In this document: positions 25,714 through 34,464 of the stretch, in pieces
Layout of the letters: every line of letters starts with the position of its first letter
How positions within the stretch are numbered: the first letter of the stretch is position 1
Assembly (NCBI GenBank): GCA_019748195.1
Contig: JAIEPW010000011.1
Span: 124,001 to 188,000, forward strand
Source: Bryobacteraceae bacterium
GTDB taxonomy: Bacteria; Acidobacteriota; Terriglobia; Bryobacterales; Bryobacteraceae
Length of the DNA: 64,000 nucleotides
Reading direction: 5' to 3'
Notes under the pieces: model-generated
The model's database searches: none
Told to the model about the DNA's origin: nothing
The model's input: only the letters and a program-made list of their open reading frames with translations
Made by a program: the position numbers and the translations under genes

Positions 25714-26291
25714 CACTACCTCTGGGCGAGAAGATGTATCACACGGCGGGGTGAAGATCAAGGGTATCGCGTCCGTGTCAACGCGAAGTAGAAATGTCCC
25801 CTTGCGGTCGGTGCCAGGCACCACCTGGCACCGATTGCCGCTAGGTGCCGGTCGGTGCCAGGCACCACCTGGCACCGATTACCGCTGGTGCCGGTCGTAA
25901 CTGTAATCAAAGCTTATGGTTACAATCGATTTTGGCCGGGTGCAAAAGCGCTCCAGGGCGCCCCCCCCACATTCTTCCAAGCCCCGCTTGCGGATTTGAC
26001 GCGGCGGCTTGCGCACGCGACAAGAATGGGTCATTTGCGCAAATTCCCCGCAAAACTGCTGTTGTCACCTCTCGCGTCGCCGCTTTCCGGCGATTCATGA
26101 AAACCGCCCGATCGCAACGGGGGGTACTTTTCGATACTGCCCAGGGTTCTCTCAAATCTCTGAAAGAAAGCGATTTCCTGATCGATCTTCAACTCGCCGG
26201 TGCCAGGCGCCACCTGTCGCCGAACCGCGCGACCCACACCCCCTTTGTCTTCCCGCCTCATTCCGTGTACCGTTCCCCAAGGAGAGCTCGC
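25714..26291. other. gene-free spacer with nested palindromes
   Basis: Lies between the divergent lipoprotein gene and the small exported protein gene. Open frames here have no ribosome binding site or family resemblance. It holds a tandem repeat with nested palindromes (25805-25897), a degenerate third copy of the palindrome (26199-26221), and a run of eight C just after 25960. No other structure was recognised. Confidence 0.6.
25805..25897. repeat. 44-bp tandem repeat with nested GGTGCCAGG palindromes
   Basis: Two head-to-tail copies (25805-25848 and 25849-25891, differing by one base and one deletion) plus a 6-nt start of a third. Each contains GGTGCCAGG CACCA CCTGGCACC (25810-25832 and 25854-25876), an inverted repeat with 9-nt arms, whose first half GGTGCCAGGCACC is itself palindromic. 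A degenerate copy lies at 26199-26221. It resembles REP-like dispersed palindromes. Confidence 0.75.
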
Positions 26292-26699
26292 ATGAAAAAC
26301 ACGCGCCTGCTGACGATCCTCACCCTGCTGAATTGCCTGCTGCTCACCTTGCAGGCGACCCGCGCCTTGATTCCGGTCCACGCAGCCGACCCGCCCGCCG
26401 TGCTGCGAGCCCGGTCTCTCGAAATCGTCGACGAGCGCGGGCGTGTCCGGGCGAGCATTAAGCTCCACCCCTCCCAGGTCTTCGCGCCCACCGGCAAGCG
26501 CTACCCCGAAACGGTAATGTTCCGCCTTATCGACGCCAATGGACGCCCCGAAGTGAAATTGGGCGCCTCCGAGCAGGGCGGCGGCCTGTCGCTCATCGGC
26601 GAGAACGACGCGACACAGCTTCTGCTGGAAGCCGAGCATTCCTCCGTGACCCTGAAGATGAAGAGCAAAGACGGCAAAGAACGGTTATTCCAACCGTAG
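26292..26699 (+). CDS. small exported hypothetical protein
   Basis: A 135-residue protein with an N-terminal signal or anchor (MKNTRLLTILTLLNCLLLTL) followed by a beta-rich domain: LRARSLEIVDERGRVRASIKL, then MFRLIDANGRPEVKLGASEQ and GGGLSLIGENDATQLLLEAE. The repeated D-x-x-G-R-x-R/E-V-x-L units suggest a small beta-helix or sandwich. AAGGAGAG lies about 7 nt before the ATG. The family type is common in Acidobacteriota, but no function is known to me. It is followed after 9 nt by the converging BNR protein gene. Confidence 0.7.
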   Translation: MKNTRLLTILTLLNCLLLTLQATRALIPVHAADPPAVLRARSLEIVDERGRVRASIKLHPSQVFAPTGKRYPETVMFRLIDANGRPEVKLGASEQGGGLSLIGENDATQLLLEAEHSSVTLKMKSKDGKERLFQP

Positions 26700-26708
26700 C
26701 GCCCGGCC

Positions 26709-29708
26709 TCACTTCGCGATCGCACCCACGCCGCGATCCTTAGCCAGCCGGTTCAACGCCTCCAACTCCGCGCCTAACAGCCGCTCCACATCGGCTCGCG
26801 TCCGCTCCCACTGCGCGTGCAGGTCCTGATATCGCACCCGCGCGCCCTCCGTGATCCCCGATTCCGCCGCGTCCACCACGCTCCGCAAATGCAGAAAATG
26901 ATGATTCAGCTTCACCGGGAAGTTGATCACCGTCTGCCCGTCCACGGTCCGCTTCTGGATCAGCGTGTCCTCCATCGCGTTCAGCTTCTCCACGAACTCC
27001 TTGGCCGGACCCTCCAGGTTCGACGCGTTCTTCGCCAGCGCCTCGGCTTGCGTCCGCACCGCCCGGATGCGGTTCACGCTCTGGTGGATGTCGTTGGCGT
27101 CCTTTTCGATCAGGCTCAGCAACTCATCCTGCGCCCGGTACATCGCGTCCGTGGTCTCCAGCCGCGGGTCGCGCTCCACCACCAGCGTCTGCGTCGAGGT
27201 CTTCCCGTCCGCCGTCAGCCGGACCAGATACCGGCCCGGTACCGCCTTCCGGCCCTGCATCGGCACAAACGAGTACAGTCCCGGAACCCGCGTCATCTCC
27301 TCATGCCGCAGATCCCAGTTGGTCCGATTCATCCCTGCCTTCGCCCGCGCGAGCGTCAGCTTGCGGATCACATTCGGCCCCGCCAGGATCTCGATCACCG
27401 CCGGCCCCTCACGCTTCACATGGAAATTCAGAATCGCCCCAGGCGGCGGATTCTGCCCCGATCGCGGGCCCCCACCCTGGGCGACATTCAGGTTCGTCCG
27501 GATCGCCGCCCTCGGCTCGAACAGGTGTACATCCGCGAGCTCGCCCTGCAGTTGCCGCAACGGCGTGACGTCATCCAGAATCCAAAACGCCCGGCCGCTG
27601 GTGGCCGCCACCAGATCCCCGTTGCGGACCTGCAGATCCGTAACCGGCGTGTTCGGCAGGTTCAGTTGCAGGGATTGCCACTTGCGGCCCGCGTCGAAGC
27701 TCACGAACATCCCCATCTCCGTCCCCAGGTAGAGCAGGCCCTTGCGCGCCGGATCCTCGCGCACCACGCGGGCCCAATGCTCGGACGGCAGCCCCGCGGC
27801 GATCGATTCCCAGCTCTCGCCGTAATTCGCCGTCCGGAAAACGTAGGGCGTGAAGTCGTTGTATTTGTAGCGCGTCACGGCAAGGTAGGCCACGGCGGGA
27901 TCGTGCGGCGAGACCTCGATCGCGTTGATTTGCCCGTCCCCCGCCGCCGGCAGCGACAGCTTTTTCCAGTTCCGTCCGCCGTCGCGGGTTACGTGCACAA
28001 CGCCGTCGTCCCCGCCCGTGTACAGCACGGCGCGATCGTGCCTCGACTCCGCCACGTAAAAGATCGTGTTGTAAATCTCACCCCCCGCGCCCTCATTCGT
28101 AATGGGCCCGCCGCCGAACCCCTGCGTTTTATCGTCGGGATTGGTCAGGTCCGGCGAGATCTCGCGCCAGGTCCGCCCGCGATCCTCGCTGCGCAGCAGC
28201 TTCTGCGAGGCGTGATAGATCACCTTGGGATCGTGCTTCGAAACCGCGATGGGCGCGTTCCAGTTGAACCGGTACTTCATCTCGCGGGATGGCAGCGCCA
28301 GTGAGAGCGCCGGATAGTGCATCACGTCTCGGTTCTCCCGCGTGGTCAGGTCAAACTCGCTGATCTGCCCCTGATAGCACCCGGCATAGGAATAGCGCGG
28401 GTTCCGGGGATCGAAGGCGACATACGCGGACTCGCAGCCTCCCACGGGATGCCAGTCCTGCCAGCCGATGCCGCCCGCTCCGGCGCGGCTCGGAACCGCC
28501 ACCGTCGTGTTGTCCTGCTGCCCCGCGTAAATCCAGTACGGGAATCGCTCATCCGTGTTCACGCGGTAAAACTGCGCCGTCGGCTGGTTCTGCTGCGTGG
28601 ACCAGGAGCGGCCGGAGTTGAAGCTCACGTTCGCGCCGCCGTCGTTCGCGTTGATCAGGTTCTCCGGATTCTGCGGGTTGATCCACAGGTCGTGATGATC
28701 GCCGTGCGGCGCGGCAACGCTGGCGAAGGTGCGGCCGCCGTCAATCGACTTCAACAAGCCCGCGTTCATCACCCACACCAGGTCCGGGTTCTTGGGATCG
28801 GCGTAGACCTCGATGTAATACCAGGCTCGCGATTTGATGGCCCAGTCCGTGGTATTCGCCGCCGTCCACGTGCGGCCTCCATTCTCCGACCGGTACAAGC
28901 CGCCCGCCGGGTCCGCCTCCACCAGCGCATACACGCGATCCGAGCTGGCCGACACGTCGATCGCCGTCTTGCCCATCAGCTTCGGCAAGCCCTCTTGGAT
29001 GGGCTGCCAGGTGTCACCGCCGTCGCTCGACTTCCAGAACCCGGAGCCGGGACCGCCGGAGCGCACCTCCCAAGGCTTGCGCAGGTGATCCCAGAATGCC
29101 GCGTACAGGATTCGGGGATTTCGAGGATCCATCGCCAGGTCGCTGGCGCCCGACGTCTCGTTCTGGCCCGCCAGAACCAGCGTCCAGTTCCGTCCTCCGT
29201 CCGTGGAGCGATACACTCCCCGGTCCCGCGTGGGGCCGAACGTAGCGCCCTGCGCCGCGACGTACACCAGGTCGGGATTGGAAGGGTGGATGCGGATTCG
29301 GGAAATGGCCCGTGTCTTCTCCAGGCCCATCCGCTTCCACGTCCGGCCCGCGTCCGTGGACTTGTACACGCCGTCCCCGTGCGACAGCGCGACGCCGCGA
29401 GCCGCGGTCTCGCCCATGCCCAGATAGATGACGTTAGGATCGGAAGGCGCGATTGCCACCGCGCCCACGGATGAAGTGCCCAGTTGTCCGTCGGTGATAT
29501 TGCGCCACGTCTCGCCCGCGTCGGTGGTCTTCCACAGTCCTCCGCCCGCCGCGCCGAAATAGTACGTCTGGGGATCGCCCGGGACCCCCGCCACCGCTGT
29601 CGCCCGCCCGCCGCGGTGCGGCCCGGCGTTACGCCAGCGCAGGTCCTGGTATTGGGAAGGATCTTGTGCGTGTAGGGAAAGAGCCAGCAACGCGATGGCG
29701 CGAATCAT
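26709..29708 (-). CDS. exported VPS10/BNR-repeat beta-propeller protein
   Basis: A 999-residue secreted protein with signal peptide MIRAIALLALSLHAQ. From about residue 25 to 700 it has BNR/sortilin-type repeats: GGGLWKTTDAGETWRNI, DGVYKSTDAGRTWKRMG, RGVYRSTDGGRNWTLVL, SGFWKSSDGGDTWQPI, GGLYRSENGGRTWTAAN and others, each with the S/T-x-D/N-x-G-x-x-W box. These form propeller blades as in VPS10/sialidase-like domains. The last 250 residues are helical. Such proteins are abundant in Solibacter-type genomes; the ligand is unknown (polysaccharide binding or lysis is possible). Confidence 0.88.
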   Translation of the reverse strand: MIRAIALLALSLHAQDPSQYQDLRWRNAGPHRGGRATAVAGVPGDPQTYYFGAAGGGLWKTTDAGETWRNITDGQLGTSSVGAVAIAPSDPNVIYLGMGETAARGVALSHGDGVYKSTDAGRTWKRMGLEKTRAISRIRIHPSNPDLVYVAAQGATFGPTRDRGVYRSTDGGRNWTLVLAGQNETSGASDLAMDPRNPRILYAAFWDHLRKPWEVRSGGPGSGFWKSSDGGDTWQPIQEGLPKLMGKTAIDVSASSDRVYALVEADPAGGLYRSENGGRTWTAANTTDWAIKSRAWYYIEVYADPKNPDLVWVMNAGLLKSIDGGRTFASVAAPHGDHHDLWINPQNPENLINANDGGANVSFNSGRSWSTQQNQPTAQFYRVNTDERFPYWIYAGQQDNTTVAVPSRAGAGGIGWQDWHPVGGCESAYVAFDPRNPRYSYAGCYQGQISEFDLTTRENRDVMHYPALSLALPSREMKYRFNWNAPIAVSKHDPKVIYHASQKLLRSEDRGRTWREISPDLTNPDDKTQGFGGGPITNEGAGGEIYNTIFYVAESRHDRAVLYTGGDDGVVHVTRDGGRNWKKLSLPAAGDGQINAIEVSPHDPAVAYLAVTRYKYNDFTPYVFRTANYGESWESIAAGLPSEHWARVVREDPARKGLLYLGTEMGMFVSFDAGRKWQSLQLNLPNTPVTDLQVRNGDLVAATSGRAFWILDDVTPLRQLQGELADVHLFEPRAAIRTNLNVAQGGGPRSGQNPPPGAILNFHVKREGPAVIEILAGPNVIRKLTLARAKAGMNRTNWDLRHEEMTRVPGLYSFVPMQGRKAVPGRYLVRLTADGKTSTQTLVVERDPRLETTDAMYRAQDELLSLIEKDANDIHQSVNRIRAVRTQAEALAKNASNLEGPAKEFVEKLNAMEDTLIQKRTVDGQTVINFPVKLNHHFLHLRSVVDAAESGITEGARVRYQDLHAQWERTRADVERLLGAELEALNRLAKDRGVGAIAK

Positions 29709-29748
29709 CCGGGTATTGTAGCCGGACGACCGCTACCGGAGCAGAAAA

Positions 29749-29771
29749 ACGCCGCCCCAGCCGGGCGGCGT
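29749..29771 (-). terminator. rho-independent terminator after the Roadblock gene
   Basis: On the minus strand ACGCCGCCC pairs with GGGCGGCGT (9 bp, 5-nt loop) and is followed by a run of five T (complement of 29745-29749). It lies 100 nt after the end of the Roadblock gene and 41 nt before the BNR gene start, separating the two minus-strand units. Confidence 0.75.
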
Positions 29772-29870
29772 CTCTCCAATCAGGCCGGACGGAAGCGCAC
29801 TGCTGGTGAAGAAGCAGGAGGCTCTCGCTCTTTGCTTCAACTTCCGGTGATGCGAGCTCGCGCCCGTTCT

Positions 29871-30236
29871 CTAGAACAGTTCCGCGATGTCCTTCGCGGC
29901 CGAGCGGGCTTCCAGGTGGATCAAACCGGCGTTGGAGCCCTGGGGTCCCATCACCGCGAGCACTGCCTTGGTACCCGCCGAGTAAATGAACAGCATGCCT
30001 TCTTCGCCCGTGATCGAAATCTCCCCCAGCGTGCCGACACTCATGTTGTCGCTGATCCGCCGGCCGAGACTCGACGCCGCGGCGGCCATCGCCGCCACGC
30101 GGTTCGGGTCCGCTCCGTTCGAAAGGGAATGCGCGATCGGCAACCCTTCGTTCGATGCGAGTAATACGCCTTTCAGTTCGGGAATCGAGTTGCGAAGCAC
30201 CTCGATATGATTCTTCAGCGCGTCCTGCTTAGCCAT
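29871..30236 (-). CDS. Roadblock/LC7 domain protein (MglB-like)
   Basis: A 121-residue single-domain protein: LKNHIEVLRNSIPELKGVLLASNEGLPIAHSL opens the fold, ISDNMSVGTLGEISITGEEGMLFIYSAG is the central beta sheet, and AVLAVMGPQGSNAGLIHLEARSAAKDI the last helix. Roadblock proteins bind small Ras-like GTPases, as MglB does as the activator of MglA in gliding and polarity control. No MglA-type GTPase is near, so the partner is unknown. AAGGAGG lies 7 nt before the ATG, one of the best ribosome sites in the window. Confidence 0.85.
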   Translation of the reverse strand: MAKQDALKNHIEVLRNSIPELKGVLLASNEGLPIAHSLSNGADPNRVAAMAAAASSLGRRISDNMSVGTLGEISITGEEGMLFIYSAGTKAVLAVMGPQGSNAGLIHLEARSAAKDIAELF

Positions 30237-30561
30237 GGATTCCTCCTTGCTTTCTCCGTCTCCGCCTGTTGGGCCGCGAGAGCAATCTATTCATCGTTCT
30301 CGTAGGGAAATAACTTTAGAGAGGGACTACAGGGCAAACTACTACCCGCGCGGTAGGGTGCTATGCCGAAATTTTCCCGCCAACTCGTCTCCGCCGGACC
30401 CTGGTTATTGATTCCAATGCAGTTCCCCACGCGCTGGACTAAGGTCATCCCCTCAATTGGATCTACTAAGTTCCCCCGAACCGCTTTCATAAGTACAGTA
30501 CGGGCCGGAAAGCGGCATACGCCGCCTTTAGCAAATCCCCCGGTTGGCCGATCTAACCAGC
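30237..30561. other. 325-bp spacer without a recognised gene
   Basis: Divergent spacer between the Roadblock gene and the zinc-ribbon protein gene, with visibly lower GC than its flanks. A short hairpin CTACC-CGCGC-GGTAG lies near 30343-30357. Short open frames here lack ribosome sites. It should contain promoters for both flanking genes, but no clear -35/-10 pair was found. Confidence 0.5.
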
Positions 30562-32592
30562 ATGCGGTGTCTCTACTGCGGCAAGGAACTCGCGCTCTTT
30601 CGAAAATGGACCGGAAGCAGCGAGTTCTGTTCCGAGGAACATCAGCAGCGCCATCACGAAGAATTTAATCGACTTGCACTCAGCCGCCTGCTGCAGGCGC
30701 CGGGCGCCGCTTCTCTTGCCGGCCCGCCGGCAACCCCCCAGCTCGCCGCCGTGACGGCGCATGAAACACCTAATGCGGACTGGCGCAACGGGTCCGAAAT
30801 CGCTGCCCCCCGCCAGATTGAAGCGGCCAACGCCCCTTCGCCGGCGGCGGGCTTTATCCCGCAACCCTTGATTCAGCCGGTGGACGGCGAATCCGGCCGG
30901 ACCATCGCGCGCTCCATCGGCGCGCACCGCGACTTCCCCGTGCCCGAGTTCCGCATCGGAGTCACCAGCGCCGGGCCGATCCTTTCCGAACGCCCCTCCA
31001 TGAAACAACAGGAATTAGAAGGCAGCCGCGAACCCATTGACGTTCCGCTGGAGGGAGGCTTCTCCAACTTGTCCGCGGACGCCTGGCAGTTCCCGTTCAC
31101 GCAGTTCCGTCCCGGCATCGAAATGCGGGAGACGATGCGGTTGAACCTGAAGACTTCCGGCCTGGGTCTGGAGCCCGAGGATGTTGAGCGCCCCTCGGCG
31201 GGACTTCTCAGTGTCGACTTGTCCGTCCTGGGACACAGCATTGAAAGATCCAAGGTGGAGGTGGAGCCGGCGGAACCGGACCACGAAGAAGAGCCGGGCG
31301 CGGATCCGCCCATCGAGATCCCATCCTTATGGGAAGTGGGCGAGCCGGAACCCGCGGTCGCCATACCCGCGGCGGAAGAAACGGCGCCCGAGGCGGCGCC
31401 TCCGGTTCCCCTGGTCGCAGGCGCCGAGCCGGTCAACCCCGTCGCCGCGATGCCGTCGCGCGTAAAGGCGGGGGCTGTCTTCCATGCCCTGCCCATGACC
31501 AGCGCCGGAATCCAGATGCCGCGCCTTTCCGGATTGCCGCTGCGTCCCATGATGGTCCTGGGGCCCGCTCCCGCGCCGCCGGCTCCGCCGGAGCCCGCCG
31601 CGGCGGCCCCGGCCCCCGCGCCCGCCGCGACCCCGGAACCTAAAGCCGCCGAACCGGAAAATAAGGAGAATGCAGGCCGGCTCTCCCGCAAGGAACGTGC
31701 TCGCGCCAAGTCGCGTCCGGCCGATGCCCGGACCGCCGAGCCCAAGCCGCGCGAGGCGGAGGAATCGAAACCCGCGCCGCCCGAAGCCGGAAAGCAAGCC
31801 CCCCCCGAGAAGCCCGAGCCTCGCGCGGCCGAACCCGAAAAGCAAGCCGAGCCCGCGAAGCCGGAACCTCCCCCGGCCCAGACGCCCAAGCCGCTCTCCG
31901 ACGCCGACATCCCGTCCTTTGGCGGTCCGCGCCTGGGCGCCGCCGCCGCGATGGATCGGGGCATGCCCACCGGTGTCCGCGTCGCCGCCGCCCTCGGAGG
32001 CATTGTCGTACTGGCCGGGCTCGCTTATCTGGGCTTCAGCGGAGACAGCAAACCGGCTCGCGGCGGCGCCGTGGAACTCCGCGAAGGACCCGCGCTTCCC
32101 ATCAGCGAAGGAAGCTGGTCCACGGACTGGGGCGGCGGATCCGCCCAGCGCAAGGAGCGCATTACCGTCTACCGTCCGTCGCTTTCGCTCAGTGATTACC
32201 GCTATGAGTTCCAGGCTGAGATCCCCGGCCGCAGCCTGGGTTGGGTCTTCCGCGCCGCCGATCCCAAGAACTACTACGTCGGCCGCCTGGACATCCAGAA
32301 GCGCGGCCTGAACCCTACCGTGGTGCTGATCCGCTATGCGGTGATCGACGGGCAGGAAAGCGCCCACACCCAGCTCCCCCTCACCATGCCGGTGCGCATC
32401 GACACCGCCTACAAAGTGAAGGTGGAAGCCGTGGGCAACAAATTCACCATTAGCATTCTGGGCAAGGTTCTGGACCAGTGGACCGACGACCGCCTGCGGA
32501 CGGGCGGCGTGGGGTTGATTCAGGAGCGCGGGGAACGGCCGCCGCAACCGCGCGGCGTCCATGTCACGCCGCTGATTCTGGGGAATCGCTGA
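30562..32592 (+). CDS. zinc-ribbon, Pro/Ala-rich membrane protein with LamG-like C-terminal domain
   Basis: A 676-residue protein in three parts. The N-terminus has a short zinc ribbon (C3, C6, C23, H27, as in CLYCGKEL and EFCSEEHQQRH). Residues about 130-465 are low-complexity, rich in Pro, Ala, Glu and Lys. A membrane segment at about 471-492 (VRVAAALGGIVVLAGLAYLGF) is followed by a domain of about 180 residues resembling concanavalin-like/DUF1080 folds (YRYEFQAEIPGRSLGWVFRA, KNYYVGRLDIQKRG, TISILGKVLDQWTDDRL). The topology suggests a cytoplasmic sensor end and an outer carbohydrate- or peptide-binding end. A TTG at 30544 is also in frame. It is followed 24 nt later by the TPR gene. Confidence 0.7.
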   Translation: MRCLYCGKELALFRKWTGSSEFCSEEHQQRHHEEFNRLALSRLLQAPGAASLAGPPATPQLAAVTAHETPNADWRNGSEIAAPRQIEAANAPSPAAGFIPQPLIQPVDGESGRTIARSIGAHRDFPVPEFRIGVTSAGPILSERPSMKQQELEGSREPIDVPLEGGFSNLSADAWQFPFTQFRPGIEMRETMRLNLKTSGLGLEPEDVERPSAGLLSVDLSVLGHSIERSKVEVEPAEPDHEEEPGADPPIEIPSLWEVGEPEPAVAIPAAEETAPEAAPPVPLVAGAEPVNPVAAMPSRVKAGAVFHALPMTSAGIQMPRLSGLPLRPMMVLGPAPAPPAPPEPAAAAPAPAPAATPEPKAAEPENKENAGRLSRKERARAKSRPADARTAEPKPREAEESKPAPPEAGKQAPPEKPEPRAAEPEKQAEPAKPEPPPAQTPKPLSDADIPSFGGPRLGAAAAMDRGMPTGVRVAAALGGIVVLAGLAYLGFSGDSKPARGGAVELREGPALPISEGSWSTDWGGGSAQRKERITVYRPSLSLSDYRYEFQAEIPGRSLGWVFRAADPKNYYVGRLDIQKRGLNPTVVLIRYAVIDGQESAHTQLPLTMPVRIDTAYKVKVEAVGNKFTISILGKVLDQWTDDRLRTGGVGLIQERGERPPQPRGVHVTPLILGNR

Positions 32593-32615
32593 AATCGGGA
32601 AAAAGAGGGAAACGC

Positions 32616-34283
32616 ATGGCTGAAGCGAACGATCAATGGACATTTTTTGTAGACGAAGCCCTGATTGAAAGGCTGATGGGCGGCAAGCCCGATGAGCCCG
32701 CCCCGGAGGCGCAGCAGCGCCCCGCCGCATCGGCATCGCTCGGCCGGATCGTGGCGCTGGCCCGCGAGGGCAAGACCCGCGAGGCGCTGGCCGCCGTTAC
32801 GGAAAGCCTCGCCGGCGGCGATGACTCGCTCGAACTCCTCGCCGCCAAGGGCCACCTGGAATTCGAGATCGGCGAGTTCGAACAGGCGGAACGCTCTTAC
32901 GGCGAAATCGCCCGGCGCGCTCCGGATCTGCTCACCGCCCACTACAACCACGGCCTGACCCTCGAAAAGCTGGGACGCTTCGCGGACGCCGCCCGCGTCT
33001 TCGAGATCGCCGCCGGCCTGGACCCGGACCGCTGGCAGACGCGGCTCGGCTGGGGCGTCTGCGAGCTGCAGCAGGGCAACGCCGAAGCCGCCCTCGCCCA
33101 ATTCGAAAAATGTCTGGCGGCCTCGCCCGCCAACCCCCAGGCCACCTTCGGAAAAGCCGCCGCCCTGCAAGCCCTCGGCCGGCTCGATGCGGCCGCCGAC
33201 CTGTACCGCGCGCTGCTCGCCCAGCAACCGGAAAACGCCGCGCTGCTCTCCAACCTGATCGCCGTCAGCACCGCGCGCAAGGAAGAATCGCGCATCCGCG
33301 AATACTCCGAACGCCTGCTGAAACTGGAGCCCCAGGCCCGCGCCGGGCTGGAAGGCCTCGCCACCGCCGCCCTGTGGCGCGGCGATTACAACTCGGCCGT
33401 GAATCATTGCGCGCAGTTGGTAAAAGTGGCCCCCGATTCCTTCGAGGCATGGTTCAACCTGGGCGTGGGCTACCAGAAAAGCGGCCGCCTCGATCAGGCC
33501 AGCCAGGCTTATCAGGAAGCGGCCCGCCTGCGGCCCGACTCCGAACAGGCGCACGCCAACCTCGGCAGCGTCCTCCAGGAGCGCGGGGACCTGTCCGGCG
33601 CGCGCCGCGCCTATGATCGAGCCCTGGAACTCAACGCCTCCATTCCCGGCGTGCTCTGGAATCTCGGCCTGCTGGCCGAACGCCAGAACCAGCCCGAGGA
33701 AGCCGAAAAACACTTCACCCGGCTCGCCTCCGGCCCCGGCGAGTGGGAGGAAGCGCACTTCCGCCTCGGCTGCCTCTGGCTCAGCCGCGAGGATTGGGTG
33801 CAGGCCGTCGAGGCCTTCGAAGCCTGCCTCAAGAAACGCCGGGACTGGCCGGAAGCCGAAATCAACCTCGGCATCGCTTACTGGAAGTTCGGCGATCTCG
33901 AAACCGCCGAGGAACACCTGAACCGCGGACTCGCCGCCCAACCGGCCAGCACGCCGGCCCTTCGGGCCCTGACCCAGATCGCCATCGAAAACAGGAATGT
34001 CGCCCGCGCGCGGGAGCTTCATCAGAAACTCACCCGCGCCAACGACCGCACTCCCGAACTGGCCTACAACCTCGGGCTCCTGCTGCAGGAAACCGGACAG
34101 CCGGAAGAAGCCGCCGTGTGCTACGAGCTTGCCCTGGCGGAGCGGCCGGACCTGTTCCCGGCCATCCTGAATCTGGGCCACGCCCTCGCCGCCCTCGGCC
34201 GGGATCAGGAAGCCCGGCAGTATTGGAGCAAGGCCCTCGAATCCCGTCCCGAACTGGCCGCCGGATACTTCCCCTCCAACTGA
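32616..34283 (+). CDS. tetratricopeptide repeat protein
   Basis: A 555-residue, soluble TPR protein. From about residue 40 to the end, 34-residue helical pairs repeat, for example AHYNHGLTLEKLGRFADAARVF, AWFNLGVGYQKSGRLDQASQAY, AHANLGSVLQERGDLSGARRAY and LAYNLGLLLQETGQPEEAAVCY, roughly 14 units. There is no signal peptide. TPR arrays are protein-binding scaffolds. AAAGAGGG precedes ATG 32616. The 24-nt spacing from the zinc-ribbon membrane protein suggests that the two are co-expressed and may interact. Confidence 0.88.
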   Translation: MAEANDQWTFFVDEALIERLMGGKPDEPAPEAQQRPAASASLGRIVALAREGKTREALAAVTESLAGGDDSLELLAAKGHLEFEIGEFEQAERSYGEIARRAPDLLTAHYNHGLTLEKLGRFADAARVFEIAAGLDPDRWQTRLGWGVCELQQGNAEAALAQFEKCLAASPANPQATFGKAAALQALGRLDAAADLYRALLAQQPENAALLSNLIAVSTARKEESRIREYSERLLKLEPQARAGLEGLATAALWRGDYNSAVNHCAQLVKVAPDSFEAWFNLGVGYQKSGRLDQASQAYQEAARLRPDSEQAHANLGSVLQERGDLSGARRAYDRALELNASIPGVLWNLGLLAERQNQPEEAEKHFTRLASGPGEWEEAHFRLGCLWLSREDWVQAVEAFEACLKKRRDWPEAEINLGIAYWKFGDLETAEEHLNRGLAAQPASTPALRALTQIAIENRNVARARELHQKLTRANDRTPELAYNLGLLLQETGQPEEAAVCYELALAERPDLFPAILNLGHALAALGRDQEARQYWSKALESRPELAAGYFPSN

Positions 34284-34294
34284 CCTCTCCCGTC

Positions 34295-34330
34295 CGCGGA
34301 CGCTGGTCTATGAATAGGCCAGCGTCCGTG
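34295..34330 (+). terminator. long hairpin after the TPR gene
   Basis: A 12-bp stem (34295-34306 with 34319-34330, one G-T pair) with an inner CTA/TAG helix in the 12-nt loop, starting 12 nt after the TPR stop. GC-rich with no T run downstream; it probably ends the zinc-ribbon/TPR transcript. Confidence 0.65.
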
Positions 34331-34464
34331 GCTTACAGAAAATTCCCCGGTAAAGTCCCCTCACGCGCTTGGCGATCTAAGTCCCGCGGGGCAAAAGTTT
34401 GGCGAAAGTCAAAATTGTCGCACCCGTGGGCCGGACTGGCGAACCAGCCGGCAGGACGGATCGC

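Noticed and set aside
25805-25897. Tandem repeat considered as a CRISPR array
   Set aside because: Only two copies, with no unique spacers between them and no cas genes.
25845-26291. N-terminal extension of the small exported protein
   Set aside because: It would translate the palindromic repeats; AAGGAGAG plus a signal peptide place the start at 26292.
26817-29474. Long plus-strand open frames across the BNR/VPS10 gene
   Set aside because: Arg/His-rich shadow frames of a clear propeller gene on the minus strand.
30287-30490. 67-codon minus-strand open frame in the spacer
   Set aside because: No ribosome site, no signal peptide and no family resemblance.
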